DNA from: Nephrocerus scutellatus
Lineage: Eukaryota; Arthropoda; Insecta; Diptera; Pipunculidae
NCBI GenBank assembly: GCA_947095585.1
Contig: OX352765.1
Coordinates: 87,690,965-87,754,964, forward strand
Length of the DNA stretch: 64,000 nt
Direction: 5' to 3'
The position numbers and the translations under genes were made by a program. Shown here piece by piece: positions 55,790-64,000 of the stretch. A model generated the notes under the pieces. It did not search any database and had not been told where the DNA came from. It saw nothing but the letters and a program-made list of their open reading frames with translations. The first letter of the stretch is position 1. Each line of letters begins with the position of its first letter.

Positions 55790-57020
55790 TTTCAGTTTGA
55801 TTGGATGACGTTAAGTGCATCAAAATAGGCTTCAAATATTTAAAACAGAAATAGTGGTGAAGCTTGTACATTCCAAGTCCACCATAGAGAAATTTGGCCG
55901 CTTTCCCAGTGACCCAGAGTGTTCCCAACAATTTATCAAAGCAGTGGCGGCAGCCCAGTTGATACCACAGTAGAGTATACAGGTCCTGTAAACGTATATT
56001 CTGTGCCAGCCGTAGGTAGTTCATCTGCAGATTTGTTGCCTGCGATTCTCTGATGACTAGGGACTCAACTGATTTTGACTTTGTTGTGTATGGCAAGAGA
56101 TTGCAGTGCATCGTAACAGTGTTTGACGGATATGGAGTCCATTAAATTGGAAGACAGTGCTTTAAATGCTTTCCGGATGTCTGAAAATATTATATTCTAG
56201 TGCCTTTAATTCCTTTATTAAGGTTAATCAAGCCGAAGATCTCAATGGAATGAAGTTCCGCCTGGAAAACCACGAGATTTTTCCCAATATTATCGAGATT
56301 TTGGCGTTTGGTCCCAAAACACCAGCTCCAAATCCAGTTTCCATCTTCGATCCATCTGTAAACGAGACCTGACCTCTAGCTTCCAGTGCCGGAACACCAT
56401 TTCACCAGTTTACCAGGTCCAATATTTATATTCCTTCCGAAACAGTGCTCCCTGACCATAATGTCGGGAATTGTGCAGAACATGTCACTTTTAGGAATTG
56501 AGTCAATAATTTCAGGTGACCTACATAGTCGCCCGGTTTGTACCCATATTCTAGTTGCAGCTTAATAACGCATCTAGCAGCCGTTTTCCTCATGAAAATT
56601 GGCAGAAGTGAAAGCCCTACAACAGCTACTAGTGCTGTCGTAGTGCAGTGAGCATGGCACCCGTTATACCTAGACAGGCAGCTCATTGTAGTTTCTGAAG
56701 ATAAGTTGCCGTTGTCCGTTCAAGAACTTTCGGACACCTATATGTGTGAATAGGTCTCACCATCGTTGTGTACATCCAATGTACCATTTTTGGATTTAGA
56801 CCCCAAGTTCTGCCGCAGAGATATCTACTGGCCCACAAGGCCGTAGTGGCGCGTTCGATTAACCTCACTGGAATAATCTATCGTGGTGCATCTGATGATG
56901 GTAGGTCCCAAATCGTCCAGACTTCTTTTCGTGAAAGGCACTAGAACGGTTTTGTAAGGATTAATGAATACCACTAATAAAAATCGCCAAATCATCCACA
57001 AAACCAATGGCAATGTATCG
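55790..57020 (-). mobile_element. Loa-like non-LTR retrotransposon, RT palm end to RNase H
   Basis: Minus-strand order: AIGFVDDLAIFISG (catalytic FVDD, ~57015-56975, in a frame just before the next), NPYKTVLVPFTKRSLDDLGP (56960-56900), EVN, then MRLIERATTALWASRYLCGR, TWGLNPKMVHWMYTTMVRPI (56868-56760), thumb LSLLPIFMRKTAARCVIKLQ then LEYGYKPGDY (56620), LLTQFLKVTCSAQFPTLWSG (shared leader, 56510-56450), RNase H scraps (VSFTDGSKMETGFGAGVLG-like, ~56380-56300, in broken frame) and VIRESQATN (decayed WVPGHQRIAGN, ~56060). The 3' end carries GPVYSTVVSTGL, matching the 33.57 kb copy. No knuckle seen. Confidence 0.83.
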
Positions 57021-57024
57021 CAGC

Positions 57025-57432
57025 CGTAGCTGCAGGTTCATTATAGAAAGATAATGCAAACATTCTGGTATTTGCCATAAACTTTTCCGACATTTTCAAA
57101 GAACCATATTTACCCTCAACATAGCCATCAACTGCTGCGATAACCACTAATAAAAGCGAGCAACAGAGATTAGTCAGCACTCTCACTATGCTTTGCTTAC
57201 AAAATAAGCTCATCAGTGCTTATAATACAATTTTTAAGGGAAGCCATTTTTCCCTCTATGACCCGCATCACGGACTCTGACCTCGTCGTATTTGGTAACA
57301 AAAAACCCCCATCTCTCTACCAAGCCGATATAAAATATAAGGTATCCTTCCATTTTAGTCTGGAATATCCCTGCGTGGGAAAAGCAGGACGCAGTTATTT
57401 TTGATGAGTTCATAAGGCCCAGGATAAATGTA
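57025..57432. other. No recognisable gene
   Basis: Probably further decayed RT sequence of the neighbouring Loa-like copy, but no motif can be read. Confidence 0.35.
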
Positions 57433-57436
57433 AATG

Positions 57437-57846
57437 TATCTTTTTTTTTTATAATTTGCGCACGCGAAGAGAGGTTCGCACCGTTATTATGTTTGGCTAT
57501 ATACTTGGCACAGCGTGGGCGTTAAGGAAAAGGAGAAGAAAAGAAGATATGTTTATGAGATTGTTTTTTTAAAGGAATGTGGGTCATAGTGATGTGGAAA
57601 GACAGAGCTTGGCAAAGCATTCCACATAGGTGTGTCACGGCTAAAGAACGAATACCTGAACTTAACTGTGCGTCCGAAGGTGGCCTTAAGGGTAAACTGA
57701 TGAGCATTTAGAGCGCTACGAGTATTGCGGTTGAATTCAAGGAGAGGTGGCATACAACTGACTATTTCTCTTGAGCACCACTGGTGGAAGAAGCGATAAA
57801 AGAGTGACAAGCAGGAGACGTTCCTGCGGTGTTCAAGCTTTATCGT
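57437..57846 (-). mobile_element. Family C (Jockey-superfamily) 3' end with poly(A) tail
   Basis: Minus strand encodes LEHRRNVSCLSLFYRFFHQW, CMPPLLEFNRNTRSALNAHQ, FTLKATFGRTVKFRYSFFSR, MWNALPSSVFPHHYDPHSFK (57849-57553), the conserved Jockey-superfamily C-terminus. The 3' UTR has CTTGGCACAGCGTGGGCG read in the plus sense at 57509, and a terminal ATTATAAAAAAAAAA-type tail at ~57440. At 57846 the frame is cut by the RTE 3' end. Copies also at 37.5 and 60.2 kb. Confidence 0.9.
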
Positions 57847-58500
57847 CATCCTTATATTTGGCTCCGGTTCAGGCCTCCCGCAATAAGTCTCTCCACCGAT
57901 CCCGATTTTGAGCCGATGTCAATCAGTTTTGCATCACTAAGCTCTGGGCACCCTGGTCTATGCCATTCCTTCAATTAAGGCTTGGCCGGCCTCGCTGTCG
58001 TGTTCTATAAATTCTACCGCAAAGGACTTTCCGAGCGGGATTCTCTTCGCCTATGCGAGCTTTGTTTTGTTTTGTTTTGCTATCATTTATGTGCAGCTAC
58101 AGATTTAGTGCCGCCCGCTTGATCTGGATGAGAGCTTCCTGTGCTCTTGGGTTTTTACCAACGATGGCAACGTTGTCTGCGTAAGTCAGTAACTGAATGG
58201 ACTTATAGAGGATTGTTCCTCTCGCCCTAACGTCAGAGTCTCAGATCACTTTCTCCAACGGCAGGTTAAAGAGAACACAGGCCAGTCGATCCCCTTGTCG
58301 GAGCCCGTTATAGATGTTGAATGGGTCTGATAGTGATCCAGATATTTTAACTTGGCTTATAACATTGGTCATGGATAACCTAGATAGTCGTGTCATTGCT
58401 TTTTAAAGTTTTACTCTTACTATGCTATCATAGGCGGCTTTAAAGACTATAAGAAGATGGTGTAGTGAGTTTTGAAACTCTACACATTTTTCCATCACCT
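57847..58500 (-). mobile_element. RTE-type retrotransposon, RT palm to 3' end
   Basis: Minus-strand order: MEKCVEFQNSLHHLLIVFKA then AYDSI (motif A, FIDFKAAYDS with Asp to Val), SRLSMTNVISQVKISGSLSD, GLRQGDRLACVLFNLPLEKV, IQLLTYADNVAIVGK (catalytic YADD reads YADN), NPRAQEALIQI, LHINDSKTK, a deletion, GRIYRTRQRGRPSLN, DRWRDLLREA, and a tail ..CCGGAGCCAAATATAAGGAT. The family matches 25.5-27.4 kb. Its 3' end joins family C at 57846. Confidence 0.87.
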
Positions 58501-58504
58501 TTAA

Positions 58505-59870
58505 TACAACTTTTTAATACAAAAAACCCTGTGTTGCTGGAAAAGCAATATTTTCTGTTACTTTGACTTTTATGTACAGTAAAAAAAATGCTGGTATCCT
58601 TTGTCATTCGACGAACTACTACTGCAGTGCAATTAGCAATTTCTCTGATGAAACTTTGTCACAATTATCACCCTGTGTTTCACTTTGCAGTGCAAATATT
58701 ATCTTTCTTTTATAAACATTAATGAATTTGCAATGAATATCCTTCGTATTCTGTTTCACCACAAATGCACCGGCAATTTAATAAGTGTAGCAGAGATGTA
58801 CATATTTTGTAGCTCGCTTAAAAGCGTTAATGCATCAGCAACAGTAGCAGCAACAGCAACAACGAGCGATGACGTGTGAACAAACGTAAGTGCGCTCCAC
58901 CAACATACGAGGATGCGGTTAAGTAGTACACAACAAACACACACACACAAACACCTATACTTATACATAATGGGTCGCGTTGTATTCTCATCCTGAATTA
59001 TTTGTGCTATTGTGCGGTAATCTCTTCTTAATATGTTAATTTCCAAAGGATTTATAGTATGTGCGCGAGCGGTGAGACAGACACACACATACACACACAC
59101 ACAGTAGAGTTATTGCACGCAGGACATAAAGCATGCATGCATGTACAACGTATGATGTGTTTTGGAAGTAATGGGGTGCATTAAGGGTTGTTGGTTGGTT
59201 GCATGGTTGTAAAGTTAATTACAATTTAGGTCGACTTTAGTTACAAACTGAACGCAACGCAACGACAATCTAACGCATTTGTTCCTCTGTTTAGGTGTCG
59301 TTATTCCCTCATTTGTATACCTGATAAATATACGATGTGTGTGCATATGTGCGTATGAAGGAGTTTAAGGATACAAAGTACAACAGAGTGCAATGGCGGT
59401 TTAGTTAATTGCATGACGTCTCAAACGTTGAGGTAAAAGGTTTGAGTAAATAAATAAATGGCATGGCAAGCGCTTCCACCTCTGTACGACTAAGCCAACT
59501 CTCATACCGCTTCAAAGGGTATGTAACTGTTTGCGCGGCTCGACTCGTTCGCAGGATGTAATCTTAAAATTTATGTGGAGTGCAAACAAAACACTAACAG
59601 CGGCGTTTGAGAGAGGGATTTAGTTACAAAAGCATTGCAAAGCTTGCAGAAATTTTCGTTCAAATATGGTAGAGGCTTAATGTCATCTTATATATGTTAC
59701 ATAGATAGTATAATTAGTTATAGCGTTTTAGCATCCAAGTTTTTTTGGAAATACATTATGTTGTTTTTTCTACTAGTGCGTCGCATATTGGAAATAAGAT
59801 TTAATTTCCATAAGCATTTCGTTAATTTTAACGCAAAATAAGACATAAAATAAATCAAAGTCACCAGTAG
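58505..59870. other. No recognisable gene
   Basis: No coding region. Two CA-rich tracts (58930-58951 and 59082-59102), and an AGCAACAG run near 58840-58862. Confidence 0.5.
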
Positions 59871-59874
59871 TTGA

Positions 59875-60163
59875 CTAATAATTATTTATACTCGTAGATA
59901 GATAGTTTCTCAATTGAGTTTTAAGTATTGTCATATTATTCGTTCTTCTAATGTGGCGAGGCAAGGTGTTCCACAAGCGAGCTGAATTTATAAAAAATCG
60001 ACGTTCAGATGTCGTAGATGAGAAACGGGGAAGAATTAGTTGGTTTGATCTGTTTGAAGAAGCCTGTATAGTTTTTTCATAAAGATATGAGGTGAGTAAG
60101 CAGGACATCCGTAAAAAGATTAAGCGTGCGATAATTTTGAAGATTATCGAAGTTCAGGATTTC
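59875..60163 (-). mobile_element. Family D (Jockey/CR1-type) C-terminus
   Basis: Minus strand encodes LLTSYLYEKTIQASSNRSNQ, LILPRFSSTTSERRFFINSA, RLWNTLPRHIRRTNNMTILK then TQLRNYLSTSINNY to the stop at 59875. This RLWNxLPxxIR...FKxxLRNYL box is the usual C-terminus of Jockey/CR1-type ORF2. The frame upstream (ILNFDNLQNYRTLNLF, ~60150-60115) is cut at ~60164 by a plus-strand family C insertion. Confidence 0.87.
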
Positions 60164-60385
60164 GTTCTTCAGTCGTACAACACGTATGTGGAATGCTCTG
60201 GCAAGATCTGTTTTTCCATATCACTATGACCCACAGGCATTCAAAACACAAGCTCATAGACATCTCCTCTCTTCTTCTCCTTTTTCCTAACACCCACGCT
60301 GTGCCAAGCATATTACCGAACATAATAAGGGTGCGAGCCCCTTTTTGCGTGCGCAAATTATAAAAAAAAGAAAAAGAGAAAGAAC
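60164..60385 (+). mobile_element. Family C 3' end inserted inside family D
   Basis: Plus strand encodes FFSRTTRMWNALARSVFPYH then YDPQAFKTQAHRHLLSSS, the same C-terminus as at 57553-57849, followed by the 3' UTR CCACGCTGTGCCAAGCATAT and GTGCGCAAATTATAAAAAAA with A-rich tail. Orientation is opposite to the host element. About 70 residues of family D appear lost at the site, so insertion came with, or was followed by, a deletion. Confidence 0.9.
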
Positions 60386-61290
60386 GTGTAGCCCATAAAG
60401 TACGAAGCACTCCATACGTCTTTCCTACTGCTATATTAATGTGAGTGTCCCATGCCAAGTCACGACTAAAGGTCATCCCAAAGTTTTTAACCTTTTCAAC
60501 ACAGTATATCATCATCATATTTGGCTCTACAGCCGAGGTCCGGTACTGGCCTCCCGCAATATAGTCTATAGGAGTGTTATTTAATGTAATTACAAGAAAA
60601 TATGATAGATCCAACTGCTTCTTAGAGATGCATTTAGATTTTTTAGCATTTAGCATTAAACGATTACGATTCGACCATAGCGCTATATTTGATAGATCCT
60701 CATTTATACAACTCACAGAATGCTCGATTAAGCCCAGCGGACAACTTAGAACAAGCTGAGTATCATCAGCGTACATATGAAGTTAACTGTGCCGTGCAAT
60801 AGATGGGACTTCATTTACAAAAATGGAAAATAATAATGGTACTATAATGGATTCCTGAGGAACTCCACTAGTTGTAGGGAGAAATTATGACAGGACTTTA
60901 TTAATTTCGACTGCCTGAAATCTGCTTGTCAGATATGAAGATATCAAATTAACAGCGCCAGGTTCGAAATTGTAATGTCGAGATAGCTTTTGGCTTAGAG
61001 TTGAGTGGTCGACAGTATCAAATGCTTTAGAAAAATCTAGTAGTACGAGGAATGATACTTTTCCCTCATCTAGATAATGACGTATGTCATCTGATATGCC
61101 TATTAGGGCTGTTATGCAGCTATGTTTCTGCCGGAATCCAGATTGCTTAGGCGTTAAGATGCTATGGGTGGAGAGGAATTGACTAATTTGTTTTTTATTT
61201 TTATAGTTGTTGCGAAAATTTTGGATATAAATGGTAGAATGGAGATTGGTCTTAACTCATCCCTTTTAGGTGATTGTGATAGCTATATAT
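60386..61290 (-). mobile_element. Family D (Jockey/CR1-type) RT region
   Basis: Minus-strand order: NELRPISILPFISKIF (~61260-61215), NKLVNSSPP, a frayed QSGFRQKHSC (~61140), DLDEGKVSFLVLLDFSKAFD (~61075-61020, motif A Asp intact in LDFSKAFD), STTQLXAKSYLD, FLRNPL (GVPQES-like, ~60870), HSMYADDTQLVLSCPLGLIE (YADD intact, 60778-60720), LSNIALWSNRNRLMLNAKKS, LNNTPIDY then, after a 57-bp insertion, CVEKVKNFGMTFSRDLAWDT and GKTYGVLRTLWATR (60400). Several stops and small indels. YADD and motif A aspartates survive. Confidence 0.85.
60512..60568 (-). mobile_element. 57-bp RTE 3' end inserted within family D
   Basis: In the plus sense it reads ATATCATCATCATATTTGGC, TCTACAGCCGAGGTCCGG and TACTGGCCTCCCGCAATAT. 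This is the RTE 3' terminus including its GAT-type tail, also at 25527 and 57847. Removing it rejoins the family D frame as TPIDCVEKVKNFGM. A short AGT repeat flanks it. Confidence 0.88.
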
Positions 61291-64000
61291 ACATGGCCAT
61301 GTTGGATCCAATATAAGTCCCAGCTTGAACATATGACTTCCAGTCAGGTAATGCTCTGTAAATAAACCAACCATGCTCAGACAGTTCTTTCTAAATATTT
61401 CTGAAATTAACTTGGCGGTGTATTGTTCGGCCTATCCACAAAGTGTTTGTTAGTTCTACATGTATTTATGGATTTCCAAGAGTTCTCCTATTCGGCTTCA
61501 ATAAATCTTCGAATACCAATATTTAAGCTGGCCTGACTCAAGCATAAGATTGCTTCTGGACTAGTAGGAACATTGGAAGTACCACTTCGTGCGATTGCAT
61601 CAGCGGATTAATTTCCTTTTATTCCTATACAGACCAAAACCTGAATAAGAGTCGCGGAATTCCATCTTGAAAAAGAGTTCAGTCTTTTCTTACATCCCAG
61701 TATAATCTTCGAGTTGACGCAAGGTGATCCCATTGCTATTGAGCAGCTTGGCTATCACTACATATTGCCAGGTTTCGTGCTTGTATCTTTTTAGAGACAG
61801 CCCAGTTGGCAACTTGTAATAGCAAAAAGCAAATATTTCTGTTTAAAAAACAGTTGGCCATTTTCCAATTGCGAATGCCTCGTCTTAGAATTCCCATTTA
61901 AGAACCATCCAGCTCCAGTTACTTCATAAGTGGGGGAACCGTCAGTGAAAAATATTGCTTCGAATTCCCCAAGGATCTCAGAACTTTTCCTGATAGGGAC
62001 TTTATATCCTCTATTAACATAAGAAATAGCACAGTATTGTTTACAGGCATCAGGAGGATAGGAATTTGTTCCGAAGCCTTATGAAATATGTTTCCATGTA
62101 CACTCTTATGCCCATAGCCAGACCTTATTCTTTCGAAGTCGAAATATGAGCTTTAAACGCTTCCATCTGAATAACTAGATCAAGGCGTGACATGTTTTTA
62201 GCAGTTTATTGAGAGCATTTGCCGAGGTAGAGTCCATTGGGTCCGTCTTCTTAGCCAATTTCAGACAAGTTATTGTCCACCAAACAACTCCGCATAGATG
62301 AGAATGGGTCTGATTTCTGTTAAGAGCAACCAGTGCACCATTTTGGGAATCAGCCCTCAGATTTATCAAATGCTCTTTTACATTAAATGAAGGTAAATTG
62401 ATATTTTAGATTCCAGATGCATCTCCCATTTAATCTTGCAATCCAGAAGTACCCCTAGATATTTGACGTCGGTGGAAATTGAAAACGTTAAGGTTTTTAG
62501 TACGGGAGGAATCGAATCGAATTTACGCTTAGAAATAAAGAAAACTGCAGTACTTTTACTTGGGCTTACTGATATTCCATTTCTCTCATACCAGTTTTCC
62601 CATCTTTTCAGAACAGTATGTAAATTTATACAGGCGGCCTTTAGGGATTTATTATATGAGATAAGCATACATCATCCGCATAGGCTTGTATATGTATGTG
62701 TAATTGACCAACTTCTTTTAGCAAAGAATCGGCAACAAATCACTACAGAAGAGTCGAAATGACTCCAACTTGTGGGCATCCTCTTTAGCCACTGCGACTG
62801 TAACTCTATCGTCCGTATTCTCCCTTGTCTGAAGAAGATGGCGAGAATGCACAAAGTGAATCCATCTGGTTAAGGTTGGTTCAACTCCATGCCTTTTAGC
62901 AGAGTTGCACATCTAATCATAGGTAGAATTATCAAACGTTCCTTAATTATCAATAAACACCCCTATAGTGAGGATTCCGTTCATCTTTTTTAATCCTAAA
63001 AACAAGATCATGAAGAGCGCACTTAAAGGATCTCCCACATTGATAGGTTTGCTGATTTATGTTTAAGGGATTTCTTTGGAGAACATTCGACCTAATATAC
63101 ATCTCAACCAAGCTTTCAAGACTTTTCAGCACAAATGATGAAAAGATGATTGGCCTGAAGCTTTTTTCTTTTGCCCGGTTTCGGAATAAATGCTACTCTA
63201 ACATTGCAAAAAAAGGTAGGAACATACCGGAGGGCCAACCTAGATGTACATATCAATTTAAGCTCCTCTATAAGTCTGTTACCACCATGATTTAGCATTA
63301 CTGGATATATACCATATGAACTGGTGCTTTTAAATCCGTGAAGGACGATATAAAGAATTCTATTTCCTCCGATTTAGCCACCTTTCCTACTACATAGCAA
63401 TCATATCTGGTGACTCTGCTTCCTGGAAATTGAGTGTGGAATTGAAATTTCATTGATCTCCTGCATGAAGTTTGTGAAATGACCATCAGATTTCCTGAGT
63501 GAGTTGAGCTTAGCTCTCTTGTCTTTTTTAAAGATTTTACAGAGCCTTGCTGTTTCTTTCACTTAATTTATTTCGGAGCAGAAATTCCTATAAGACTCGA
63601 GTTAAGCCTTCTTTACTTTTGTCTTATATTCTTTATGTTTTCTCATATAAGTCTAACAGTCGCTTTTAAAATATGTTTTTAAAAAATCCGTGAAACTTTG
63701 CGAAGTTTTTTGAGTTCACTGTTCCACCAGGGAACAGTTTTCCACTTCTTTCGGGCTGAACAAGTCTCAGGAAAGCTATCCATTAAAAATTTACACATCT
63801 TTTGTGCTCCTCCTTTAAGTTCCGCTTGTGAGCCCCAGAGACTAGTATTAGCTATTTGAGACCTCTTGAAATTTCATCGAATCAGTTCTTCTTGGATTTG
63901 TTATGTCGAATTTGACACTTAGCTGAAATCCAATATATCGATGGTCAGACGAAGAGTTATCTTTTATCACTCTCCATCCTTTGATTTGATCGATCATCTG
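61290..64000 (-). mobile_element. Loa-like non-LTR retrotransposon, endonuclease end through RNase H; continues past window
   Basis: Minus-strand order from the window edge: IKGWRVIKDNSSSDHRYIGF (endonuclease C-terminal SDH box, 63975-63920), linker SYRNFCSEIN and ARLCKIFKKDKRAKLN (63590-63500), LLNHGGNRLIEELKLICTSR then LALRYVP and VRVAFIPKPGKR (63298-63170), LKSLESLVEMYIRSNVLQRN (63130), QTYQCGRSFKCALHDLVFRI (63050-62990), HGVEPTLTRWIHFVHSRHLL, VAVAK + GCPQVGVISTLL (frameshifted, 62790), QAYADDVCLSHI (YADD intact, 62671-62682), NGISVSPSKSTAVFFISKRK, VKYLGVLLDCKIKWEMHLES (62450), and RNase H FFTDGSPTYEVTGAGWFLNG (~61955-61890). The RNase H C-terminus and knuckle are too decayed to read. The longest element in the window, with catalytic aspartates kept but several frameshifts. 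Confidence 0.88.

Noticed and set aside
57010..57213. Secreted-type peptide (MSLFCKQSIVRVLTNLCCSL)
   Set aside because: The hydrophobic start is in sequence flanking a decaying Loa-like RT and overlaps its palm region in another frame; no evidence for a gene.
60144..60776. 210-residue minus open frame as one intact RT
   Set aside because: It is a chimera: family D RT, then the RTE mini-insertion, then antisense of the family C insertion.

Overview
This window looks like eukaryotic, AT-rich insect DNA, most likely from a higher fly (Diptera). The evidence is the mix of elements: decayed non-LTR retrotransposons of Loa/I-like (with RNase H), RTE-like, Jockey and CR1 types, a mariner-type fossil, a tRNA-derived SINE, a solo LTR, and many GTT, GAT, CA and AAATG simple repeats. 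I see no bacterial-type operon, rRNA gene, functional tRNA, CRISPR array or complete host protein gene. The species cannot be named from the sequence alone. Family labels below rest on reading translated motifs by eye, not on a database search. Element boundaries are usually good to a few tens of bases.

Layout. 1-8.1 kb: Loa-like 3' end, a SINE tail, a mariner-type transposase fossil, a Loa-like 3' piece, an RTE endonuclease piece, a truncated satellite-bearing element, and a CR1-like element cut by it. 8.1-10.7 kb: no genes seen. 10.7-13.5 kb: two RNase H-bearing Loa-like elements head to head. 14.7-19.3 kb: SINE, Jockey element, a (TA)n tract, a ~115-160 bp tandem array, then a Jockey-like element (family E) split by a SINE. 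21.1-24 kb: an RTE copy split by a SINE and by an 0.8 kb element made of ~115 bp tandem units, then a 282-bp duplication. 25.5-27.4 kb: the longest RTE copy, lacking its endonuclease. 28.0-28.7 kb: a Loa RT scrap running into a 580-bp AAATG array. 29.8-30.4 kb: a solo LTR. 30.5-34.0 kb: RTE scraps around a GC-rich insert, then a degraded Loa-like element. 34.1-39.8 kb: RTE with a SINE inside, a family C 3' end, RTE, and family E. 41-42.9 kb: local duplications and an RTE-like 3' end. 46.5-48.8 kb: Loa-like RNase H and family E. 49.8-50.5 kb: another ~100-125 bp tandem array. 50.6-53.9 kb: Jockey/CR1-type and RTE-like elements. 54.9-55.2 kb: the only plausible host exon. 55.8-64 kb: Loa-like, family C, RTE, family D (with two insertions) and a Loa-like element running off the window end.

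No coding element is intact; all carry stops, frameshifts or internal deletions. The main value of the window is its record of nested insertions. SINEs sit inside RTE and family E. A tandem-repeat-carrying element sits inside RTE and cuts CR1. Family C and a 57-bp RTE 3' end sit inside family D. Three degenerate tandem families with periods of roughly 100-160 bp are the best candidates for undescribed repeats; one of them is packaged as a mobile unit flanked by direct repeats.
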